This document shows, in pieces, positions 1-9,726 of a stretch of 64,000 bases of DNA (position 1 is its first letter; each line of letters begins with the position of its first letter). The stretch spans positions 744,001-808,000 of the forward strand of contig JAUEDM010000005.1 of NCBI GenBank assembly GCA_033439685.1, written 5' to 3'. Under the pieces are notes generated by a model that worked only from the letters and a program-made list of their open reading frames with translations, was not told the DNA's origin and did not search any database. The DNA is from Apodospora peruviana. Its lineage: Eukaryota > Ascomycota > Sordariomycetes > Sordariales > Lasiosphaeriaceae. The translations under genes and the position numbers were made by a program.

Positions 1-995
1 CTGCCTCGGTATCCCCCTTTCGGTGGCCACCAGCACGGTCTCGGACGTCGCCTCGACCGCGACCGTCACCGCCTCTGCGACCGTCACCGAGACGACGACG
101 AGCACGGCGCACACGACCGCCCTCGCCACCGCTACCGTCACCCCGCCGACCGCCCCGGTCATCGTGACGCGACGCGCCATGATTCAGGTCTTCAGAGTGT
201 CCACCAATGTCCCTGTCGGCTGGATCTACATGAGCAGCGGCCCGTCCATCACCACCGATCCGACCATCGCCACCGTCTTCGGGTTCGACGTCGCCGAGGG
301 CGCCGCCACCGCGTCGACCGTGCGCTTCAGCCCCGAGGGCTACTCCCCGGCTGCTCTGGGATTTAACGTGCCGGCTACCCAGAGACTCGAGAACTTTTAG
401 TGCGTTGCCGTCATCATCCGTCCCCGACTGACCAACTGACTGGATCTGGACTTTGCTGACGCATGGTGAAATTGTAATAAACAGCGGCGGCGTGATTGCT
501 GACACTCCGAGTAAGTCTCTCTCCTGAACCGACGAGCCATGAGTTACCATGTCGGCAGCGGTTTTGTTTAGTTCTATGCTAACCTTCGCCTGCTTCTCAT
601 CACATACAGCTCCTCCTGGATCCCTCCCCGTCATATCTGGCGCCAACAAATACGAGACTGACATTGTAAGCGAGCAAAACCAGCCGTCCGTTAGGCTTTG
701 TACTAATATAAGATGTTAACTAGTGGACTATCAACACCGCCTCCAAGGTGATTGAGTGGGACTGGATCGAATCCGATGGGACCCGTACGTTTTCCGTCTT
801 CTCCCCTTTCACATATTAGTGTGCTTGCATGAACTAATCAATTGTCCTACTGTTTGTGCAGACGGGAACGTCCCATACCTCTACCGCGTCGGCGGCCGCA
901 TGTACCCCGTAGCAAACGTGGCTGCGTTCAACGCGGCCACGGGCGGTGCGAGCTCTTCAAAGTACGAGATCAGCTTCAAGTATGTTCAGATATAA
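1..995 (+). CDS. Ser/Thr-rich protein of unknown function, 3' part (5' partial)
   Basis: The gene enters from the left edge. Five exons keep one frame: 2-399, 485-510, 610-665, 724-784 and 862-995, stop at 993-995. Splice phases agree at all four junctions, and each intron has GT and AG ends. The visible protein is about 224 residues. It begins with a stretch made almost only of Thr, Ser, Ala and Val (likely O-glycosylated or disordered), then a compact C-terminal part with a YLYRVGGRMYPV stretch and the end YEISFKYVQI. I do not recognise the family. The Ser/Thr-rich stretch suggests a cell-surface or secreted protein, but the N-terminus, where a signal peptide would lie, is outside the window. 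The 26-nt second exon is unusually small but is required to hold the frame. Confidence 0.6.
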
Positions 996-1176
996 GGGCA
1001 CTTGACTAGAGGAGCCAGTAGGGAGTTACAGGTTGTGTACCTCGAATAGACGTACAACGTTCTTCGTATCCAGATCACGCCTGGCACCGTTTGATAGTGT
1101 AGTTTATTTGGGTATTAATATGACGAGAAATACACAACAGGTAATTAAATCCGAAACCTTTTTTCTAATGGTCCTT

Positions 1177-3553
1177 TTACTGCCACGAGCACACAACAGA
1201 CCTGGTAAACGCCACGCCGACGCAGTGGTGCGTCTTGCCCTCCTCCGGATCCATCCTGCACTCGACGTTGACGTCGCGGCCAGGAATCACGATGCCGCCA
1301 GACCCCGAATCCTTGCCGCCCTTCTTGCCGCTCGTCGAGAAGGTCATGCCGTCGATACCAAAAGCGCTGAACTTCTCGCCCAAATTCGGCGGGAAGTCCT
1401 GCTTGGTGCCGAAGCCCTGGTTCGATATGGCGTCGTGCTTACAGGGGTCCATGCCGCCACCGTTCTCGATGGCGAACACGTTCCACCGCCGCGCGCCCAG
1501 CGAGTCCTCCCACATGATATAGATATCCTTCTGAGGGCCCGGCGGCGGTGGTGGTATGTTCTCGGCTTCTTTATTCACCTTCCACCCGACCTCACCACAA
1601 TTGACGTCGGCGGCGGCCTCAGCCCATAGCCGGTCGTTGGGCGAGCCGTGGTTGATGCCGCACTGGCTGTTCTGCAGCTGGTCGAAGGCGTCCTGGCACA
1701 GGTTCTGCTCGTCGACGCCCCGGCACTTGCCGCCCATGTCCGACGGCGTCCAGCGAAGCTGGAACTGGTAGGCCTCGTACGCTTCGGGGCCCTTTTCGGG
1801 CGGCGATCTCGTTCCGATGGACCGCGCGCGCCGGCGGTGGGGGATCTCGTTGCCGTGGATGTCGAAGACGACCCCGGTGCCTGACTCCTGGTCTCTGTTG
1901 AAGTGCTTCGAGCAAAAGGCCTTGGAGACGGCGCCAAAGTACTTGCTCGCTACCGGCGACGCGTTGCCTTCGGCGCACTTGAAGCGCGGCTTTACCTCTC
2001 GGTCGTGAGCCGCGTCCAGCGCTGACCACATAGCCAACTGGTTGGTCCAGCTAAAGAGGTCAATGGTCGTATCTACCGCGGGATTACATGGGCAGCCTTT
2101 GGTGTCGCCCTTTTTTTGTTAGGTTAAACTGTTAGTTATATCTGCCGGCTAAACTGTTCAGAGAAGTGAATTGCTTACCTCTGAACAAGCCCAGTGAACG
2201 AAGTCGGTCGCTTTGGGGTCAGCCGACGAGGTTGGGCTACAACCTTTACCGCCGCATTCGGGCTGTTGTCGAAGAAAAGTGTTAGTTCTTCTTCATCCAA
2301 CATGCTGGCTTCAAGGGATAATAGGAGGCTAAAGGTAAAAAAGTCAGTGAGTGTGATGGGAGGTCCATACCATTTCCGTCTGCGTAGGGCAAGACTCCTC
2401 GGACGACGACGTGCTTGTTTTCTGCTTGTCGTCGCCCTTGTTCTTCTCCTTGTGGATCTTGTGGATGTTTTCCTTGGGGATCCCAACGAGGAGGTCTTCG
2501 GGGCGAATCTCCTCCTTGGCACCGCCCTTGGCTCCCTCGAGGGCCTTGTAGATCACAGCAATGAACGAGCCGGCCGTCGCAGTCCCCCCTGCTTCGACAG
2601 CAACGGCTCCACCCGCGGCCGCTGCGCCCTCGATGGCGGCCGCCTCTTCGGCCGTACCAAACACGATGGTCTCGACCATCTCGACGGCACCCTCGCCCTC
2701 GCCCTCGGGCGCGGCATCGAACCAGCCGGATTCGTCCTCGTAGAAGCCTTCGTCTTCGTGAGCAGGACCGCCGTGGTAGACGTCCTCGGGCACGCCCTCG
2801 CCTTCCCAGCCGGGTTGGATCTCGCCGGTGCCGATGCCGCCCGGGTCGCCGCCAAGGCCCTCGTCGACCATCTCGCCCCAGACTTGGTCGGTGAACTGCT
2901 CCGAAAACGTCTCGGAAAGTTCTGGATCTGCGTTGACCCGCTCGATGAAGTCGGGGAGGCCACACGCACCACCGCGTTTGCCCAACCCGACGCGGCGGCG
3001 TCTTGCTCCGCCGCATGGGGTCACCTCGGCGAGTATGGACTTGAGCTTGGTCATGACCCCTTTGCTGAAGAGGGCACTGAGACCCCCTTCGGGGTTCTTT
3101 ATAACGCTGACGCCCTGGGTGGCCGTGACCACCTTGTCATTGATGGTGCTCGTCTTGACCTCGAGCCACGTAGGGTCCGGTCCTACCCACTATTGCACCA
3201 AGCACCAACGTTTAGTTATTGTATCGCGGCGATGACTGACTAAAGCAGAAGAAAGAACTTACACTTGTAGTACCCTCCAGCTCGGTAAGATATTTGGTAT
3301 GACCTTCTCGAAGGGAGGCTTTGAGCGATTCCTTCGGAAGCGGCGCAACGCCGACCTCTCCAGGCTTATTAGATGGAGTTTGTTCCTGGCGTTTGCTCGG
3401 AGCCGGCGTGGGTGTCGCCTGCGGAGCACGAGCACCGTGAGGTTGACCCATCGTCAATGTGGGCAACGGCTGCGCTGGGTAGGGATCGGCGTCGACCAAC
3501 CCTCCCGCGAAGATCAGCCCAAAGGCAGCGAATGCCCCCTTGTGGCTCTTCAT
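1177..3553 (-). CDS. Large secreted cysteine-containing protein, unknown function
   Basis: Four exons in transcription order: 3553-3263, 3189-2371, 2262-2179 and 2109-1177; lengths 291, 819, 84 and 933 nt are all multiples of three, giving 708 residues. The ATG at 3553 starts a signal peptide (MKSHKGAFAAFGLIFAGG) followed by a Pro-rich linker. Residues about 100-370 form an acidic Gly/Glu-rich region with an Ala/Gly hydrophobic stretch. The last two exons hold most cysteines, including GDTKGCPCNP, a C-x8-C-x10-C arrangement and a PPPPPG linker before a C-terminal domain ending VVCSWQ. The Cys pattern recalls Cys-bearing tails of many secreted fungal hydrolases, but no catalytic motif is visible. 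Extracellular location is inferred from the signal peptide. The function is unknown; an effector or adhesin-like role would be a guess. Confidence 0.72.
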
Positions 3554-3606
3554 GGTGAATGTAGGTAGTAGTTATCGATGTAATAGGAAAGATTGGAATT
3601 GATGGT

Positions 3607-3652
3607 GGTTGATGTGATAAGTTGGTTGATGTGATAAGTTGTTTGATGTGAG
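3607..3652. repeat. 17-bp tandem repeat upstream of a secreted-protein gene
   Basis: The unit ggttgatgtgataagtt occurs twice head to tail (3607-3623 and 3624-3640), followed by a degenerate partial third copy. It lies 54 bp before the ATG at 3553 of the minus-strand gene, so it is probably in its 5' UTR or core promoter. The role is unknown. Confidence 0.7.
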
Positions 3653-4505
3653 TGTTTTCTTTGGGGATCGGGAGAGAGGCCGATTATATACCACTGCCTT
3701 GGTAGTAAATCTATGTCCAAAATCTGACTGATTATGCTAATAGTATGCAAATACACCCAAGTCCGCGGGAACATGACACAGGAAACGAGGCTGACCACGA
3801 GCGATCGCTAATTATACCTTGAAACCCTTGGCAATAGGGCTATCGAGTAGACTAGGCCCAGATAGCGGGTGACCCTGGTAATCTACTGTACAGTATTCCG
3901 TACTACTTGTTGGCTTTTAGGCTGTGGCAATCCTTCTCAGCCACCGAGAAGGCGGTAAAATCATGTCAGCTCATAGGTCAGACCTCGGACTCTGCGATTT
4001 TGTCAGCATGCCTACCTTGAGGCCCCGGGCTTTTAATGTAAGCTTCGGACCCCTGCGCCCGAAACAGCCCGGCCTAATAACAAGTTCCATTGGCCATGTT
4101 TATACCCCACATGCCGCCGCACCGCAGAGGTCTCGCGCCGTAGGTTTTGTCGTACCGCGCCCCAGCCCGTCCGACCGGTAACGGAGACAGGATGAGCGGC
4201 ATCGGATGAAGTCGATGTCTAGGAGAGGGGGGACCTGGTCGGACCTAGGAGTCAGCAAAAGGAGCAGTTTCGAGCCATACTAAGCCCTGGGTTACTGGCC
4301 TCGCCAGGCACACGCAGCCTAGAATATAGAAAGGATAATACCTTGGCATAGAAAAAGTGTCGTCAACGTGACTCGGTGACTAGGTCGACGTGGCCAACAG
4401 CCATAACGCCGTAAAAGAATGTGCGGTTGGTTCGCCGGTCTATTATCGTCTTGTACAGCCCGCACCGGGTCGCAGCTTGGCTGTTGGGTTCATGTCTTGG
4501 ACATG

Positions 4506-4515
4506 TATATATAAA
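4506..4515 (+). promoter_or_regulatory. TATA-like element
   Basis: TATATATAAA lies about 160 bp before the ATG at 4674 of the metallopeptidase-like gene, a plausible distance for a TATA box plus a 5' UTR. It is a short motif in AT-rich DNA and is not proof of a promoter. Confidence 0.35.
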
Positions 4516-4673
4516 GAGTGGCTTCCGGGTTCATTTGTCTTCAAACCATCAGATATAGTCCTGCTGAACAAGACAACAAAACCAAAACAAATACTTCACC
4601 TCCTCGAGCCATTCCAATACTACCTACCCACACTTGCCATCTTATACATTTGTGTTTGGACCGTCTAGTCACT

Positions 4674-6071
4674 ATGCGTCTGATTCGGCTCTTTCTCCTG
4701 TCATGGGCAACTGGCCTAGTACAGTCCGACGCCGTTGATGACCAACTCCAAGTCGAGGAAGACCATAACCTCACCGCGCGAGCCGTTCCACCAACTAACG
4801 GAGTCCACTGGACCATTCACAGCTCATGCCGTAAGCACCACCACATCCCCCTTCCGATCTCTTTTCTTCTAAAAAAGAGAAAAAGGAGAAACGAAAGCTG
4901 ATAGCTATTGGAAATAGGTACGGACGACCAGGGACAGCCAGACAATGCAATGCGAGATGCTATCATCCAGGCCGTCAATGACGCAAAAGACCGGTCAAAG
5001 TTAACCGCCGACAGACTCGAGAAGTGGAAAAAGGATTGTCACTCAGATCGGGGCAACTTCATGATTGGGGGCGAGAACAGAATAATCAAAAAGGCATGCC
5101 AGTTGCTTCTAGGAGACTCGAAGGTCACTACTTTCGGGAAGACGGCCTTCCAGGACAAGGTGGATGCTGCCAAGACTTGGTATGATGCTGTTGCCCAGAT
5201 CGTTGGTCCGGTAGGGCAAGCCAACAATCAATTCCACGTCTCGCAAGAATGGACAGCTTTGTCGCAGAAAGATGATCACTGGCTCAACTTTGTAAGTCCC
5301 CCCCCCCCCCCCCCCCCGCTGTGCCCATCAAATGCAATCCTTAGTCTGTCTAGTAACGTCTAGTAACTGACTGTGGGTCTCGATCAGATCATCTATTGCG
5401 GCCCAGACCTCGTACAAAGGATGAACCCGTCGACGATGGTAAACCAACTCTACGACCAGGGACAGCTGCGCTTTGTGAGAGACGACAAGGTCCACGCTGC
5501 CATGAGGCGCGAGTACCAGGCCGACGCGTTCGACAATGAAGACCAGTTTGCGAATGCCGTCACCGACCACAACAAGGAGGAGCTGTCCGACTTTGAGACC
5601 ATAGACGGGAAGAGAGTGCCGCTGGCCGACCGCAAGCACGTAGCCGCCACCATCACCCTGCACAGGCTCATGCTCAAGAAGTTTAGAGACAGGAACTTCA
5701 ACATCAAGTCGTGGGACGGCGACCTGGACAGCGCGCTCAAGATGGGTGCACCCGGACCCACCGACACGTATGCGCCGATCGACCACATGGTCGGGCTGGT
5801 CGGGCTGCTTCATCACGAGGTTGGTATCTTAAACCTTTCGTCTTGCTCTCTTTTGCCTAGGTGACTGACCAGACGAAAACAGATGTACCACACGCCGGGA
5901 CTGGGCATGCTGTCTGACAAAGACCAGAGCATCGCCTATGACTGGAAAAACATGGAAAAGAACAAGGACTCCGAACTTCCAGAGTACCTCATGTTTCTGG
6001 CCTTGCTGGTCGAGCTGACCGACAAGAAGATTCAAGTCCATCAGGACGGTACTTTGAGCGACCGAAGATAA
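4674..6071 (+). CDS. Secreted M35/aspzincin-like metallopeptidase candidate
   Basis: Four exons, 4674-4830, 4918-5291, 5388-5819 and 5883-6071, keep one frame of 383 residues. The protein starts with a signal peptide (MRLIRLFLLSWATGLVQS). Near residue 178 it has IIYCGPDL, like the I-Y-C-x-P region of peptidyl-Lys metallopeptidases, and residues 320-324 read HEMYH, a zinc-binding HExxH. Asp residues follow 12 or more positions later (LSDKDQSIAYDW), in the area where aspzincins place their third ligand and a Tyr. The HExxH codons are split by intron 3 (HE|MYH). The predicted job is an extracellular zinc endopeptidase, or a non-catalytic relative, because the rest of the chain diverges from classical deuterolysins. 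Intron 2 contains a 20-C tract. The donor of intron 3 (GTTGGT) is weak, so that boundary is the least certain. Confidence 0.68.
5298..5317. repeat. 20-C homopolymer in an intron
   Basis: A run of 20 C directly follows the donor GTAAGT of intron 2 in the metallopeptidase-like gene. Its length may vary between copies or strains. Confidence 0.85.
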
Positions 6072-6320
6072 TGAGGTAACCACTTTTTGTGTGGAGCAGT
6101 GTGCGGTTTGGATACATTACTTGTATTAGTCTAAATACATATGCCAATAGATCTAAGATACTAGATGAGCGGCAGATATAACTACCTAATTAGGCGTAAT
6201 ATGTTATGGAAATAACTTTAATCGTTACCCATGGTACTATATATACTCGATGATATTCCCTTTGAATCTGCGAGCCACGCGGACATCCCTGCGGCCACAT
6301 TGTCTATTAGCCCCATGTTG

Positions 6321-7592
6321 CTACTGCGTAATTACATGACCCATACCACTCGAAGAGAGTCCAGAACCGGAAAAGAAAATTGACACGTACCTCTTCTCAC
6401 CAGTATTAATAATTCCGTCGAACTGGGTCCCGGGATTAATGAAGCTCAAAAACGGCTGGAATCCGTCTCCGGAGCCCCTTTTCCACAGTCGGATTCTACT
6501 ACTACTGCTAGTACCGGTAATCAGTCCCTCCTCAACAAAGCCTTCTTCCTCGTTGCTTCCGTTGGGCCTAGGCACAATAATATCCCTATGCAACGGCAGG
6601 CTCAGCGTCACTTCCAGCCTGTGGTCATTGGATGGCGACACTTGATTCGTCGCAAAGCCGCCAGACAGTAGTATCCGATCCCGGACGGCGTCGGCAGACA
6701 GCTGGTTCGACACCTCTAGATAAGCCGCGCAGTCGTCCGGCGCAAAGAGACCGCGCGCCGCGATCCAGATGGTGACGGTTTTGAGGTTGCGGAACCGTGC
6801 TAGCCGCAGCCAGTGGAAGTCGAAGGCGTCGTGGGGGACAGGTTGCTGCTGCTGTTGCGGCTGTTGCTGCCCCTCCGACGCGCCGTGATAGTAATCAACC
6901 CCTGGGTAGACGCAGCAGGGGATTTCGGTAGAAAAGGACGCGCCCAGCGAGAGCTCGATGTTCCTGGCGTACTGCAACAGGCCCGGGGCCGGGAGGTCTC
7001 TTGTCCTGGCCCAGTCCCGGACCGCCGGCGGAGGCAGGTGGCCGCACGAGAAGCCGAGGAACAGCTGCAAGGCGAGCGTATCCGTAAAAATAAATGTCGT
7101 TGATTCGTAGATTGACTCTAAGCATTCGGCGGAGATGGCCTTGCAGGATAACATCATAGGCAGGTAGGTTGATTTGTTGGAGGAGTCGTAGCCCTTCTTC
7201 CAGCAAGTAAACACGGCCGAGGTCGTGATGCCGTTGACTGCCTCTTTGCCGCACGTATTCTCGGCCCGCTCCCCGCACGCCCAGTGGTTCATCCAGGGTG
7301 ACTGCAGGCGGCGACCGTGGGTGATGCTGTGGATTGTCTTGCCGCCGAGCTGGACGCCCTGTTTGACTCGCAATGCCTCGATGTCGGCCTGCAATTTGTC
7401 GCGGACGTCGTACTCGGTCGTGCATGTCCACCGGCAAAAGTGGGCTTCGTTCACGTCTGACCTCCGTTCTTGGTGCCACATTATGTGCTGCCGCAGACCC
7501 GAGGATCGCCAGAGCTCGAGGTAGACGAGGTCGCGGACCTCGCGCGGCAGGCGGGCGATGAAGGGGGATTGCGGTTGCAAGTCAGCGGCCAT
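6321..7592 (-). CDS. F-box-like (DUF7730-type) protein
   Basis: A single-exon frame gives 423 residues from the ATG at 7592; the same frame stays open to 7721, adding 43 residues with a hydrophobic stretch, but the later ATG puts the SPFIARLPREVRDLVY motif near the N-terminus as is usual in this family. This motif (L-P-x-E-[IV]-R-x-x-[IV]-Y) opens the large fungal set of F-box-like DUF7730/2EXR-type proteins. The middle has a polyglutamine run (QQQPQQQQQ). Members are usually uncharacterised; an adaptor role in ubiquitin ligases is possible for true F-boxes but is not shown here. Confidence 0.7.
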   Translation of the reverse strand: MAADLQPQSPFIARLPREVRDLVYLELWRSSGLRQHIMWHQERRSDVNEAHFCRWTCTTEYDVRDKLQADIEALRVKQGVQLGGKTIHSITHGRRLQSPWMNHWACGERAENTCGKEAVNGITTSAVFTCWKKGYDSSNKSTYLPMMLSCKAISAECLESIYESTTFIFTDTLALQLFLGFSCGHLPPPAVRDWARTRDLPAPGLLQYARNIELSLGASFSTEIPCCVYPGVDYYHGASEGQQQPQQQQQPVPHDAFDFHWLRLARFRNLKTVTIWIAARGLFAPDDCAAYLEVSNQLSADAVRDRILLSGGFATNQVSPSNDHRLEVTLSLPLHRDIIVPRPNGSNEEEGFVEEGLITGTSSSSRIRLWKRGSGDGFQPFLSFINPGTQFDGIINTGEKRYVSIFFSGSGLSSSGMGHVITQ

Positions 7593-8710
7593 CTTGGCTA
7601 GACTAGACTGGTGTTGGTTGCTGGATTTTAAGAGAATCAGGACGAAGAAAGCCAAGGCTTTTAAAACCGAACTGGAACGATGTTGGTATTTCGTTTGCCC
7701 TTGGCCATCTTGTCGGGCCATGTTGTGGGGTTAAGCTTACCACCCCACATGATATTTGAGACGAAAATACAAACGAAGGGGATTGCGTCAGATTACCCGT
7801 ACCTGCAGTGCCTGGCCATTAGCTGCCGACCTCGGACTCCAGGCCCCGGGCCGGCCCGGGTGTTTGTCACTCTTCGGTCCCGCCCCACCGGCTGCGCAAT
7901 CATCAATGAGATATCACTATAGTTTCTACACCAGTCCAAACTGGGGCACATGTTATCTGTGTGGAATCACAAGCCCGCACCGATAGAGCCACGCAATCAA
8001 CCCCCTAAGTGCGAACTCGACATCGGGCAAATAAGGCTATCCTACACCCAAATCAGGTTGCGATCCTCAGATTTTTGCATACGGTGGCGGCTCGGCCGTA
8101 TTGACCCGATGCCAAATTGGCACTTAAGGGGATGGACGATTGTTACTACTAGACTTATACTTACATGATACCATTTCTGGTATCTGCCACAGCTCTCCGC
8201 GAGTTGGTGGATATGATCCATACTGGATCCACACAGCTTATATTGCTATCAGCTTAGATTGCATGTTTTGGTCAATTTCGTATAGTTACCGGTAGTTTAC
8301 TGACAAACCGGATAGAGCCGCTGCGTTGAGAAACGGATAACTAGTCCTGGGGAACGAGAGTTAAAGTACCTCATTCAGCATTGTTGGAGGTAAGGAAACT
8401 GCCCGTTCGTGCGGAGTGCAATCATTATTGTAGCACTTAGAGATATCTAGGTAGTTTTTAGTTGCGGCCCATCTCATCACCATCTTCGTGTTCAGAGCCT
8501 GATACAACCCGTTCGAGATATTTTCTCTTGGCAGGCAGCATAACATTACATCGACATGCAAGCCACTCAGTCCCTGATTCCCCGCTCAGCTCAGCCGCAT
8601 TCAGGCAGCACGTCACATCATTACAGGGACATCATCTCATCTTTTGACACCGTTCATCGAAGAGTTCCAAGTTAATACTTCCCAAATCTGGCTCTTCACA
8701 GATAACCATT
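7593..8710. other. Intergenic region, no gene seen
   Basis: No frame with splice logic or recognisable protein was found. It holds the upstream region of the F-box-like gene on the minus strand and whatever promoter once served the decayed membrane-protein gene beginning near 8711. Confidence 0.5.
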
Positions 8711-9615
8711 ATGAGCACCCCCAACAGATGACGACCTCGAGCCAGCAACTTACTCCCTCGAATCATCCTACTACGGCCCCGGCGCGCTAGTATGTTGGTA
8801 CCTCGCCTTCGCCTCAGTGCTAATAATCTGGCTCTGGCACCCAACCTCAAAATTCCGCACCCTCTCAACCACCTTCGATCTGATCGGCTTCCTGCTCTAC
8901 CCCTATCTCGCAGCCGGCCACCTAGCCCGGCAAATCAGCCTCTTCGACCCGGCGCACATGGACTACCTCGCTAACTTCCTCAGAAGCCTTTCGTCATCTC
9001 CACCAGACCATGACCTCGAGTTGAAAGCGCTGTACGGGATCAACGCACCCTTTCGCGTCTGTCTTGCGGGACTTTTCTTCACGACCATAAGCCTCATCTA
9101 AGTAGTCTGCGCTGAGAAAATGGTGCGATCGCGCCGCAAAAAGCTGGTGCCCCTGGTCTTCCTGATCCCAGAAATATGGATGGCATCCTGCATGGTGTAC
9201 ATGGTCGTGCGATGCCGACAGACGGAGATGCTGGCGAGCATGTTCCTGTCCGGTTGTGCAACAGTCTCCAGCGTGACCGCGGTGCTGCTTCTCCCTATCA
9301 GTGCCGGTATTCTGCTTCTCCTGTTCGGCATGTGCGGTCTTATTTATGAGGAATTCAGCACAGAATGGGAGAGAAATCCTAGGGTGCTTCGAACACAACG
9401 GCGCAATGTCTCCAAGTCGGTTATCAATAAGTGCCCTGGACCAGATTTTGGCTTTGCTGACGGGAATTTTCGCTGTCTTCTTCAATGTATACAGTATTTT
9501 CATAAAGCACAGAGAGGTGGACATCATAGCTGTCATAAAACGGCGGTGCTTAGCTGTTAGGGGTTGGCTGGGGATGCCGGGAGTTGGGCAAGTAGAGAAT
9601 CGCTTTGCTCCTTAG
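8711..9615 (+). pseudogene. Decayed fungal multi-pass membrane protein gene
   Basis: Three conceptual segments look like one membrane protein with hydrophobic helices (SYYGPGALVCWYLAFASV and ALLTGIFAVFFNVYSIF). They are interrupted three times. First, the ATG at 8711 is one base out of frame with the coding stretch starting at 8727, whose own frame has TGA at 8712. Second, an in-frame TAA at 9099-9101 cuts the frame, which then runs on to about 9430. Third, the C-terminal helix is in another frame (ending 9615) from about 9435. The SYYGPGxLxCWY start resembles a conserved fungal membrane-protein family of unknown function, recalled from general knowledge. An unseen upstream exon could remove the first lesion, but a stop plus a frame change favours a pseudogene. 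Confidence 0.6.
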
Positions 9616-9726
9616 ACTATAGTAGGGTCTGCAGTGAGTCTCGAAGATATTTATCTTATAAATACAATAAGCACACGCTTCAAAAGTGGGAATGACATCT
9701 TTGCGCTTGCCCGTTGTTCCTGGGCT

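Larger units (their letters stand above)
3554..4673. other. Intergenic region between divergent secreted-protein genes
   Basis: No coding frame is convincing here. It separates the start of the minus-strand secreted gene (ATG at 3553) from the plus-strand metallopeptidase-like gene (ATG at 4674), so both promoters must lie inside. A 17-bp tandem repeat (3607-3652) and a TATA-like run (4506-4515) are listed separately. Confidence 0.6.

Noticed and set aside
2194..3243. A 349-codon plus-strand frame opposite the secreted protein gene
   Set aside because: Antisense shadow of GC-rich coding sequence; the minus-strand model has a signal peptide, splice sites and phase agreement.
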